Of a stretch of DNA of 64,000 nucleotides, positions 1-11,200 are shown piece after piece. Position 1 is the first letter of the stretch; the number at the start of each line of letters is the position of its first letter. The notes beneath the pieces were generated by a model. That model saw only the letters and a program-made list of their open reading frames with translations, did no database searches and had not been told where the DNA came from. This DNA comes from Tomocerus qinae (taxonomy: Eukaryota; Arthropoda; Collembola; Entomobryomorpha; Tomoceridae): assembly GCA_020055645.1 (NCBI GenBank), contig CM034550.1:9481501-9545500 (forward strand). Direction: 5' to 3'. A program made the translations under genes and the position numbers.

Positions 1-652
1 CACCATAATGTAAATGAAATCAGTTCCGTAGGCACTAAAGAAGGTGGCATAAGCAAAGGTATGCGATAATGTAATGTAAAAGTATGTGCGTAGCCACGAA
101 AGTTCATAGACAACATAATTTTTAGTTCAGTGTACCACTGCAGTGAAAATGTCAGAGATATAAATGATCTCGCTGTGTGCTCGATCCTTACTTGTGTACT
201 TTAGGTCATATGCATGCATTTGTATTGTTTGCAACTTGCGACGCTATGCTTTGCATAAAGATGAAAGCCCAAATTGCTCACAGACTTTTAGTTCACGCTC
301 ATGCTAAGTTAATGTTGATGTTTTCTTTCATAGTCCACGGCAATTTCACGACTTGACTAAGAAATTTAGGCAGACTCATCTGTCTGTTCATGCCATGCTA
401 CAGTGGAAAGCACTTACTTATGCTATTACATGACAACAATGCATCTATCTGACTTCTATCAAAGATTGAAGCATTACCTTATAGGTACCAACAAATGTAT
501 CGTATAACTCTATTCGTTCACCCGGACTTTGTTATTTCGCGAAATTATTTCGTGGAGATTTCTTGTGTAAAATAAGTTTTACAATGCACGTTAACTTAAA
601 TAAAATACTTTTGACTGTTAACATTGCTGTTAGTGTACATACACAGCAGCAT

Positions 653-722
653 AAAAAAAGTTCAAAAATTTAGTTGCGGTGTATCTAACAGAAAGTTGCT
701 CTACCATTGAGCTATGCGACTC
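653..722 (-). repeat. Degenerate tRNA-like fragment (D-arm/A box only)
   Basis: On the minus strand 714-697 reads as an intact tRNA D-arm (TAGCTCAATGGTAGAGCA), a canonical pol III A box, preceded by GTCGCA. No B box or T-arm follows at the expected distance. A run of seven T (659-653) downstream would stop pol III. It is best read as a decayed tRNA-derived SINE head or tRNA pseudogene, not a working tRNA. Confidence 0.45.
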
Positions 723-1071
723 TATGCAACTGCTACGACCACACTGATAATGCCATTGTTAACTAACGAAAACCACTATAAAGCTCATTGCAAGCTAGTA
801 GCTTACATTTTAAGGCTTTATATGGAACACACAACTCAAACATTGTTTGAATTGATGGATTAGCAACCCATCGTGTTCATTGTTAGATTCCATATCATGG
901 ACATCTAGAAAAGCAATCTTACTAAGGCGGCCTTAGATAAGTATTGGAGTAGCGCTACTACAGAGAGCAATTAAAAATTTCTATATTTGTTATCAAAGCA
1001 GTGTACACAATAATTAAATATTGCTGTTCCGTTATTAGGCACATGGTGATCTAACTTCACAATATACAATA

Positions 1072-1144
1072 GGTCACAGCAGGATTCGAACCCGCAACCA
1101 ACTTTCAACTGTTTCTGGCCACAACGCCACTTGGCCACCGCAAC
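1072..1144 (-). repeat. tRNA-derived SINE head or tRNA-like element with A and B boxes
   Basis: The minus strand has an A box (TGGCCAAGTGGC, 1137-1126) and a perfect B box (GGTTCGAATCC, 1092-1082), in the layout of a Ser/Leu-type tRNA head. The T-arm (GCGGG/CCTGC around TTCGAAT) is good. The ends GTTGCGG and CTGTGAC pair only with several G-U wobbles, and no clean anticodon stem forms. A tRNA-derived SINE or tRNA pseudogene is therefore more likely than a functional tRNA. It lies about 350 bp from the other tRNA-like fragment, on the same strand. Confidence 0.55.
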
Positions 1145-2542
1145 TGCCTATTCTTCTCATGGAAAAATTCCTAACTTAAAATAATCTCCAAATGTACATT
1201 GTAGCCCGAGAAAGTAATTTAGCGTTTTGCATATTCCGAATGCAAAATTCCGAAACGAAATTGCATAATCGCACTTTAAGGAATAGATGGAATAATTCAG
1301 AATATACGGTGATGGTGTAGTGTATGTAGTGTACATAGGAAGAAATAAGGTAAATGTTTAACTTGGCCTAGCCTAACTAATCTAACCTGCAGTGCAAGTC
1401 TGATCTTTGATGTAGTAATAGTACTAAGAATCTGTGCAGTATATCTTAGTTGTACATTTTGCTTTACTGTTTTATTTTCTGAGGGAGAGGTAGTAGTTGT
1501 CAGGTTGGATGTAACACAGAGAAGGAATAGACATGTAAATGCAGAGCATGTACTATAATGTATCGAAGACAAGTCTATCCGAAGGAGTTGAGTTGAACTA
1601 AAGAAAAGAGTGATTGCTTAGTAGGTAAGGCAAGGTGTTTTCATCCCTCGAAGAAACCAACCCTCTATAATCTTATTCCTAAGGCAGAAAAGCTACCCAC
1701 ACATGTACATGAAACTAAGTACATAGGATCTCACGAGGTGTTTATGTACTTCTTGGACTGGATTGGAATGCAACTTGCTGTTTCTTACATTAGTAACTTG
1801 ACTTCTGTACGTTGTGTATGTGTTGGGGTTGGGACTGTGAAGTTTATTTTTACTAAATACAAATTGTCTTGCCATTAGCTTAGGCTCACCACAAACAACA
1901 CGACAAAATTACCTTCTCTGCTTAATTGTTGGTTCCGTTCGTTTAGTTTCCAATTTAGTGGTTCCTGTCCCATTCTATCATAAGGAAACACAACGAAAAC
2001 AAACCAAAATCCTCGTAATAACTGAACAAAAACATAAACGTGGGAGCTAGCTGTAAATTCGACTTGCTTTCTTATTTTGCTTGTATTTTTTTGGCAAGTC
2101 TGCAGTGCCAAAAGAACTTCCGGTGGGATCCACAGTTTGTTATTACTTCATTTTCTACTCTAAGAAAATCAAACCCCGTTCTAAAATCGTGAGTGTAGTG
2201 TGCCTATGTGAACTACTTCCAATTTTCTTGCGGTATTTTCAACCCTATTGTGTAAAGGGCCCTTGAATTTTCTTGAGTCCTTCTTCTAAGTCCAAGGTTC
2301 CTGTGGAAATTCATTGCCTGTAGGAATTACAGTTACATAAAAGAAGAGACCCTTAAGTTCAGAATTAGACTATTCTACTTTAACCCGAATGGAACAGGAA
2401 AACATGACTTAAGGCAACAATTTTAATCCTAATGTATTGTACACCGCCCTTAAGCTTGGATTCATGTTTTAGTTTACATTAGTACTGTATGTGTGTTACT
2501 TCATAATAAAGTTGATAGTGAAGTGGAATGGAATAAGTATCT

Positions 2543-2560
2543 CAGTCAGTCAGTCAGTCA
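2543..2560. repeat. (CAGT)n microsatellite
   Basis: Four and a half perfect copies of CAGT. Confidence 0.9.
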
Positions 2561-2963
2561 AAAAATTTGCATTGCAATTGCCTATAAGGAGGAGCAGTGT
2601 GCCAGTATTGTACTTGTGACGATGTATACAACAATACTCAAACAATAGAATCAACTAATATAGTCAACTGACAAGGAGTACATAGTCATTTATGTAGTTC
2701 TACATAGTTGTGTATGTTGTTGGTGAATTTAAAAGCAGGATCTGGTTGTCTTGTCTTTTTGGCGATTGAGATTGGTAATAGGAGTGGAGTATAAGAACGC
2801 TTTCCCAGACAAAAGTGTGTCATCTTTAACAACTTTTATAATCAATAGAACACAGCAGAAAACTCACCGAGTTACATTGCCTATGCGCTATTAACGATTT
2901 ATCTTTACATACAATTACATACTCTTGACTATCTAATACAAATACGATAAAACAACTGCCAAA

Positions 2964-5900
2964 ATGGTGGGCTCTAAAGTAGAATACGTTCACAGTGACC
3001 AACTCATGGCTGCCACTTATGTAAAAAATTCTAAAGGTGAGTTTATACATATACTTAATGCTTCTACTCGACCGTAGAATATGAACATCTCTGATATTTC
3101 CTCTTTTTCTACTACCGCTTCCCTTTATTCTCATTCTATGCATTCTAATAGGTGATGAAATAAACCTTTGCACGTAACGTAACAGTAGAACAAAAGGAAA
3201 ACGCTTTCCTCGAATCTACATTATGTAATCAGTACTACGAGATAATTAATTCTGGAATGTCAACTGTCCGGTGTTGGGTAGAAATTACATTTGCGGTAGT
3301 ATCACATGCAGTAACACTTCTACCTTTCCTTTTAGACATACTGGCAGACGCTCACGCAAGAAACCAGATTGATTTCTTAAAAATTAAAGCGTGATGGTTG
3401 GAAAAAATTATTACATATCAATAATTGTAAATAATCTCTATTTCTTCGAATAAGTTTCTACCTTTTTATAATGTTATGATTTCCGTTATTCTTTTTACCT
3501 CATTTTTAAACAACGTTTGCCATTGCGTGAACACATTGATGCTTCTTTCACATTTCCATAATATATTCTGACAATATTATTACCGAAAATCAGGAAGGGA
3601 CAAGAATAGACAGGACCTGCAATAATCATTGTTAATTGTATTTTTTCAGCAATTGGATTTTTGTGGGGAGTCTTCAGCATATGCTACGCGATTATCAATG
3701 TAGTAGGTAAGAGAGAAAAAAATTTAAAAATAGAATTATTAATGAATGAAAAATTGGTATCTGAAACTCCCAGAGCTGATAAGTATGATTTGGGTTTAAA
3801 AAGTGTTCATTCAACCGAATTGGATTGGAGCGAGAGCACCGAGCAGTTCTGGATATTTTGGTCTCTGGAGACACTGTGCTGTCGCATCAGTGGTGACAGA
3901 ATCTTCCACACTCTCGGAATTCATCTGCCGAGGGCGTTTAGATGACTTCTCTTCGATAATCAACCCTGCATTTCGTGTGGCAACGGTTTTCGTCGGTATT
4001 TCAACACTCGTCTCAATGCTCTCTATCTTTGCCCTCATCCTCTTCATTTGCGCTCCAGCTCGTCAGTCTTTCTTTATCATTGCGATGATGCAAACAGTGT
4101 CAGGTATGATATCTAATTATCCCCATTATTTTAAGTTGAGGAAATAACACTCTAACAATTATTAGGGACATGTAAATTAGCAGATGATAATAGAAACTAC
4201 TGATTAAGAAAAAACTTTTCAAGATACAGCCTGTAATTTCCTACAGGGTTTTATTAAGGACAGCATATTTTATTATTTGCTAATAATTCCACACTCACGC
4301 TATTGTGTAGTATTGAAACTTTGAAAGATGAGCACATGTCTCCTGTTCTAATAGTCACGAGAAACATTATGAAAACATTCTCAAGACAATTGTGCATATA
4401 AACTGAAATGCCATAAAAATTCTCACTACTATTGCTCGTTGTGACTTGGTTCTTTTTCTACTCTTGATTTGACGTTGACGCAATGTAAACTTCATTCCCA
4501 TTACAAAGAAGACAAGCTATTAAAAATGCACAGCAACATAAACATGACAGGAAGTGCTGTATATAACGTAACAGTAATCATGATGCGATTTATGCAATGT
4601 AGGCAGTTGCTTGTGATTTATAATAGTAGAATAGTACCTCCTATATGTAATAGATACTCAATCTCTCTCACTCATGTGTACTGTACCTAGTCAAGTGTAA
4701 GACCAAATGCAAAACAATCAAAGTGTGTATATAGGTAGATATTGCATATCCTGCTTATAGTATAGACAATGCATGTAACACAAAACTATATGTTAACGTA
4801 TTTTAAATGCTCTACTATTAAATATATCCCAACTACCGAATAAACTATCAGAAAATCATGTAAGTACATATAATGAGTTAGGTAATACTACTATTTAATG
4901 GAGCAATCTTTCCATCATAAACTTTAACTTGATAGCAGCTGGACTGCGTAATCAAGATTATAAACTCAATGGGATTGTGCATTATGAACTGTTATGTCAT
5001 CGCAATTATAATAGTACCTATACCATATCCTCAGTAATAAATACTCTACAATTATAAGGGAACTTGTGATGACATAAATAATAAGGATTTTATAGCTTGA
5101 TATAAATTCATATGTAAAAATACTGATCATATGTTTCTGCAACGGACCAAAACGAATAAATAGAATGATTTAATGAAGCGAGCGTGTGTCTTTATGACAG
5201 TAGACCAAGATTGATAGAAGAAAGTGAATTTTTCATACACTCAAGATGTAGTAATTGCACTCTATAGACTGCAGATCTTGTTCAACAAACAAAACAGGGT
5301 TGGGCATGAAACTTTACGAATGAGGAACCGGAATCATGTAAAAAATATCTATGCTTTTCTGCATCTACTTTTTTCGCTGCACCTAATCTGTGTCAATTGA
5401 ATGGTTGGATTTATTAGAATCGTGTGTTGGAAATGTAGATTTTTCATAAATTGAGGACTCTGGTAACAACAATCAATTTAGGTTGCCTTATTTGGACTGC
5501 AGGCAACTAGGAAGTACTAACTCAAAATTGATATTCAAAATTACATGTTACATGATGCAAAAAAGCATTTGCACTACCTACTTTCAATACATGCATCTAT
5601 AATCAACACTGCTGTTAGTGTGATCATTATTGTTGCACATGGGTGCAATGAAACCGTAACTCTCTACATCATGTAAAATAATTTACTATTCAATCAATTT
5701 TTGGTAATACTAGTAATGTAGGTTTTTCCAGTGTTAATCTGCCGCAAAGTGTTCATTATTTAATTGTATCAATGTTAAAGTACAAAACCATTAAGCGTCT
5801 TCTCTATTGTAGGATTAATGCTTTAGTTTTTCCAAAATATACAGACAGTTGAACCATTATTGCTGAAAAAATAATTTAAACTCATTAAAGTCACAATTCA

Positions 5901-7960
5901 TGACAAAAGCTTTTGAGTAATTGCTTGGGCCATGTTTAACAAGGAAAATATTCATTAACATATTTTAAGATTAAAGTTAAAGATTGCAATTACATTCTTT
6001 ATTATCTTCATCGCAATCGCATCGACAGCCAATTGTTAAAGTTTTAAGATGACAACACCTACAAACTAATGGTGCATGATTACGATGCTTTTTATGGGCA
6101 TGCAAGTAGTTTAGGAATGCAGGAGGTTTTAAATGCAACCGTTAGTGTGTAACTGAAATAAGGAGCGTAAACCTCTATTTACAATTCCAACCTCAACTGA
6201 ATCCTTCTTAGAGAACATGCACAAAATTGCATTTCATAGACTTCTTGTTTTGGTAGGATATAAACGTTATATTTGTTTCATCTCTTGACAATCATATAAT
6301 AGTCAGACTATTTGTTTTATTCTCTTCCAACGTAAAGATAACATTTTGGTTAGCACCTAAAGTGCATCTCGTTTAGCTTGTTTGATTTATTGTGGGATAG
6401 AGGTACTACTTGTGTCTATTTGTTTGTTTTTAAATTCAATTGTCGTGTGACAAACTGTTGACAGTGCAGCAGACGGTCACAGTCATGCATTGTGATTTTC
6501 TAGATCCAAGTATTTTACTACGAATTATGCATCTGTCATTCCCTCCCTAGTACTTAAATACAGTAAAATGCATCTTTGAACAACTCATCATATTTCCTAA
6601 TTTGCGAAAATTTCTAACAAAGATGCTTACCAATACCTGCAAAAAATAGAAGTCACTATTGGTGTCTTCCTTTAAGTATATCTCTAATAACATGAATTAA
6701 AATATTTTACTACATCAAAGATTTGGTTATCATTGATTGTATTTGATAGACACAGTTCATTGGCCAAATACTTGTCTGGCAAGAAAACCCTTTTATTTGT
6801 ATATTAGCATGAATCGACTGCTACCAAGTCATTATTTGCCACATGGAGTTTCTTTTGTAGTTTGGTACGATCTTCTCGTCTTTTCCGTTGTGGTTAATCA
6901 TTAGACAATTGTATACAATTTGTTAGAGCACGTATGCAAATAATCAAATGAAAGTTCTCTCAACACTCCTATTGTGGGCTATGGAAATTTAGAATTTCTT
7001 GAGCACTAAGTATACATTGGGTAATTAAAACATAAATATTTCATTATGCATATACCACTTAAATCCTATTCATTTTCTATTAATTGGCCAATTTTTTTTA
7101 TCACACTGTGATAAATATAGGTGCATACGATGGACTGTCATTTTAAAATGTAATTAGATTAAATTATTGGTGTTCAGTTGTAGTTTAAAGTTGTGATTCC
7201 TAATTTATGTAGCGACTTGTACCGCTTGGCACAAGGTATAGTCAAGGAACCTAGAAGATGATGAGGTATAGTTATAGGTATAGTGAGCGATAAATGTATT
7301 TCATTATGTACAGTTAAAATTAGATCCTATTGCAATATTTATATTGGTAATGTATTTTTATATTACCATACATTGGCAGATGTGTCCATCGTAAATGTTC
7401 GTTGTAGAAGAATAAATTGAATTGAATTTTTAGTGTTTTGTCGTATTTTAATAGTTTGGTTCCTAATTTATGTAGCGATCTGTACCGGAGTCGGCCTTCT
7501 GGTGTTCCCCGTGGGATTCGACGCTCCAGAGGTAAAACTAACATGTGGGAACGATTCTGACCGTTTTTACCTGGGAAGTTGTACTATCCGATGGGCATAT
7601 GTGCTGGCTATAATCGGTCTAATGGACGGAGTTGTATTGGCTATTTTGGGATTCGTCCTTGGCTCTCGTCATATCAAATTAGCAGATGAATTTGCAGGAA
7701 GTACCCGTAAAATTCATAGTATCACCGGGTTAAATGGTTACCCAGCGATGGGAAGGCTACCACCTGGGGGAGGATACTACGGGACAGATAGTGGTCCAAC
7801 CCCATCTGTAACATATTCTTACGCTTCGACAAAAAGATCAATGAACCTACAACCAATAGTTTTGCTACCTCCGGATGGCGACAATTCTGACTTCCGCTCA
7901 ACGAAAACGTCATTGTATCGTGCAGAGTATGCAACTCCGAAGCAAAACTTTCAACTCTGA
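2964..7960 (+). CDS. Tmhs: LHFPL-family tetraspan membrane protein, Tmhs-like (4 exons, 304 aa)
   Basis: Coding exons are 2964-3036, 3650-3706, 3804-4103 and 7476-7960. All three introns are phase 1 GT-AG and the junctions rebuild family sequence (YVKNSKAIGFLWGVFSICYA across exons 1-2; INVVVFIQPNWIG across exons 2-3; MQTVSAICTGVGLL across exons 3-4). The ATG sits in a good context (CCAAAATGG). Four membrane segments are at about 26-46, 99-126, 133-158 and 182-206. The first extracellular loop has W50, the GYFGLW motif (60-65) and C68/C85; the second has C167/C179. The family fold and the IRWAYVLAIIG segment match vertebrate LHFPL3/4/5. In vertebrates LHFPL5 (TMHS) is part of the hair-cell mechanotransduction complex; Drosophila has a homologue called Tmhs. 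The cytosolic tail (207-304) is much longer than in the vertebrate proteins of about 220-240 aa and ends in FQL. The family call is sure; the choice of subfamily is less so. Confidence 0.93.
3037..3649 (+). other. Intron 1 of the Tmhs-like gene
   Basis: The donor is GTGAGT and the acceptor TTTTTTCAG; phase 1. AT-rich with nothing further recognised. Confidence 0.9.
7098..7114. repeat. 17-bp perfect palindrome
   Basis: The arms are TTATCACA and TGTGATAA around a single C. It could bind a dimeric factor or be a chance short hairpin. Confidence 0.8.
7197..7215 (+). repeat. Duplicate of the intron 3 acceptor region
   Basis: Nineteen bases (TTCCTAATTTATGTAGCGA) are identical to 7460-7478, which spans the branch-point-like CTAAT, the AG acceptor and the first bases of exon 4. 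After two changed bases the likeness continues through TGTACCG. A GTATAG donor-like site follows at 7234. Used as a splice site it would give a short frame ending in a stop, so it looks like a decoy or relic acceptor. Confidence 0.7.
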
Positions 7961-8291
7961 TTAAATCCTTGAGCTAAAGGAAGGGATCTTAATATGTATT
8001 ATAAATAATTATGCTTCTTGATGAAAATTCAACAACCTACCTACTTATCTACCACCTACAAAAGCTACAGGAAATAGAATGAAAGTGGCAATACCAATGA
8101 TTGCACTAATTATAATGCATTGTTGAGATGTGAACAGTTTAATTTACTCAACTTACAGTCAAATGGACAGTTTTTAATTAATTTTACATTAAGTTAAGTT
8201 TAAGAAGTGTCTATAGTATGTTAATGTTAAAATTATGTTAATAAGTTGTGAATGATAATTTTTGTATAATTACCATATTAATTACCAGTTA
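7961..8291. other. Shared 3' flank of two convergent genes
   Basis: These 331 bp separate the stop codons of the Tmhs-like gene (plus strand) and Poxn (minus strand). No AATAAA is present on either strand. Variant signals exist: TATAAA at 8000 on the plus strand and ATTAAA-type sites near 8138 and 8174 for the minus strand. The two 3' UTRs may overlap. Confidence 0.6.
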
Positions 8292-11200
8292 CTACAATTG
8301 ACATTGAGATGGAGTGGCAGAAACGTCAACATCTTGAACCTTGTGCTTTTGTGCTGTTTTCTTGAAAAAATGATGATGATGGCGGTTGTCACAATAAGTG
8401 TCATTGTGCGTATGAACAGCGTTTTCTTCACACGTGTGAAAACTGTAATTACATTTGCATTTAGATTTTAATGGGCAGAAATGTTTTTGAATCATTCGGT
8501 TGTTAGCGGGATTATTTACTGTCGAATCTGTTTCTTTCTTTGAAATGTGCTCCTGTTGCTGAATTTTATTGTCAGTGCCGCAGCAGTCATCTGGTTTCAG
8601 TAATTCTTCAATGCTAAAAGAATTTATTTTGCGGGAACTTCTCGGTTTCGACATTATTGGTTTGGTGATTGTAAGAATATCTTCGTTTTCCCCACTGCTG
8701 GGTGTGAAAAGCACATCAACACCTGGCTCTTCACTTTTCCTATTGGTTTCTGCTGGCGAAATGGAATTCCCTGAAGATCTTTGTTCAAATCCTTTTGAGG
8801 AACTCAACCGAAAGTCTGCATCTTTGTCCGGGTGAGTAGAAATCGGTTTGAGAAGCAAACCATCATTTTGATTAATTCCTTTTCCCTGAGAAGAAGCTAC
8901 TTGCAACGGACTCCAGAATGGAAAAGCTGCGTAGTAATTAAAATGCTGAGAAAATGAAAACTGAAAAGCGTGCTGCGGGGAAGTTCCTAAATCTCGGAGT
9001 AAATTCGCACCTGTCGAACTACTGCCACTACCTCCTGATAAAGGCTCGCATGCGTCTCCACCTGAAAATCAAGTTTAATTTACATGAAATCAACTCACCT
9101 GATTTTCACACACAATAAAGTAGAAACTATTCAAATATTTTTTGAACAGTAAAAGCAACTTTTTTAACGCCAAGCCAAGTGAGTGTTAAATCCGCTACGC
9201 ATTTTGTTTGTTTTGGGGCCAAGCGAAACCAAGTGTCTTAATCTTAATTTCCGCTACTTAATCTGAAGATGCTATGCAGATATGAAACTATAAATGTGCT
9301 CAATAAGTTGTATTGTTTAATTGCTTACTAAAAGTCAGAGCTTATCATTTACTTTGTGTGCTTATCTGACTACAATAAGTTACTTATTTTTTTCCAATAA
9401 TCTCGTAAATGAAAATTTTACAGGTTTGCCTCTATTTCAATATAGGATAGTGCATGTATGGGAATGCAGTATAAATAATTGTTGCAGTTTACAAGTTATA
9501 AAATCCATGCTCATTGAATGTATACTAGCTTCAGTGTACAAAACTGACTTAAATAGATACTAAATAAGTTCAACAAGCATACATGTGTGAATGTACATCC
9601 TACATAAACTTACATGGTGTATATTGCCTATATATTTGAGAAAGGTAATGCAAAGGAGGAAATGATACATTATTTGTGACCATTGCTTTGCAATTATGCT
9701 ACGTTACCTTATAGCCACTGTTTGAACACAAGTTTAAGTAAATTGCCAGTACTCAGTATGTGTAAGTAGGTGTAGATGATGAAATAATTGGCATCAGACT
9801 AGAAAATGAGGACTGTATCTCTTATAGGATGTATTTCACATCACAGAACATCGAGCTAAAAAGGGTAACAGCATAGAGCGCTTATGTTATCATGATATTA
9901 CAGCAACAGAGGAAAATACAAGCCCAAAGCTATTTATCTGCATTTGTACCAAGTGTAAATGCTTTTATATTTCTAAGACACAGGGATTGACCATTCATTA
10001 ACTAACTGTTAGTAGTAACTTATACAAACATATAATACGTATATCTTGTACTGTCAGTTAGTTTTGAGCATGTCTATTGTACTGATAGCTGAGAACATAA
10101 TTAGATACGGGATATGAACATAAATAACTTTAATAATACGATTCACGCACACTCGGCTGTATGATCTTTTACAGTTTAAATTTTTAGGAGATTAACACGC
10201 GGAAAGTCAGAATGAAGATGCACCGTAGCTCTTTTATCAGAATTAAGATTCTCTGCTTGATAATGTTTCAAGTATCTATTATTCCCTTCAGAAAACTATT
10301 AAATCACACTAATACTATGTACTAGTTCAAAGAGAGAAGATTCTAGTCTGCCAACTGATTTGATCCTTATCTTTTATGTAGATTGAGTACCATAAACAAA
10401 AGTTTTAGAATCTAAATTACTACCTCCTATTCATCTTATTGGTAGTAAAATGGAGGAAAAATGGATTAATTAAATTGCATGTAGACACTTGCAATTATTT
10501 TCTACTTAGGCATGATAGAGAAATGAATTATTCTGACCTGTTTGTTGCACTTTGTTGATGTAGCTTGGAGTATTGTGGTTGTTGCCAGCATTGGCACTCA
10601 AATGATGACCCTGCTGATGGCTGTGATGTGGATTTTGTTGACTAGATAGCAAATTATAGTCCACGTTATGATGATGATGATTGTTCGCCGAAATATTATG
10701 TTGTTGATGATGGCTCAGGTGAGGTTGTCGTGATTCGGAAGAAGCACTTCGTTCTTCTGAAGGCATTAACATCCCTGAATTTCTCAAGATACGGTTGATA
10801 GAACTGATACTAGGAATCCTACGAAAATTATTTAATTGTTTCACTAACTGTAATTTATCAAAGTGTAGGAGAAGCATAGCGAAAAGATCATTTACCGCAA
10901 AACATGCTTTGGCTCAGAAAAAAATCATTGTGAAAAGCCAAGTTGCAACAACAAAATCTAACAGCTGTGTTGCTAAATGCTCTATTGACAAAAATGAACT
11001 TTTTGCAAAAAGCATATTGAAATAAATAGTAAATAAACATGGAAAAATGTATTTCGCTCAAGAACATTAATATTAAGATATGCATGAACAAAACAGTTTC
11101 ATTTATGATGTGAAACTTGAATGTATTTACTCAAGAGGTTAATGATTAAGTGCAATTTTAAAGGACCATGGGTTCTTATCATGTCGTTTGAATTTATGTA

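Larger units (their letters stand above)
1..2963. other. Intergenic 5' flank of the Tmhs-like gene
   Basis: No convincing coding sequence is seen here. The open frames are short (under 100 codons), lack recognisable domains and show no splice context. The stretch contains two minus-strand tRNA-like fragments and a short CAGT repeat, listed separately. The 130 bp before the ATG at 2964 is AT-rich, with a TATA-like TTTATAATC near 2835, and would be the place to expect the promoter and 5' UTR. No start site can be fixed from sequence alone. Confidence 0.6.
4104..7475 (+). other. Intron 3 of the Tmhs-like gene (3.4 kb)
   Basis: The donor is GTATGA and the acceptor ATTTATGTAG; phase 1. AT-rich with no coding sequence recognised. 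It holds a 17-bp perfect palindrome and, near its end, a copy of its own branch-point and acceptor region; both are listed separately. Confidence 0.88.

Noticed and set aside
1072-1144. A functional tRNA gene
   Set aside because: The acceptor stem pairs only through several wobbles and no proper anticodon arm forms, so a SINE head or pseudogene fits better.
10506-10537. Extension of Poxn exon 5 to the in-frame stop as an alternative C terminus
   Set aside because: The phase-1 donor at 10537 joins exactly to the 9061 acceptor and gives a long downstream exon containing the SFSIEELLK motif; use as an alternative end remains possible but unsupported.
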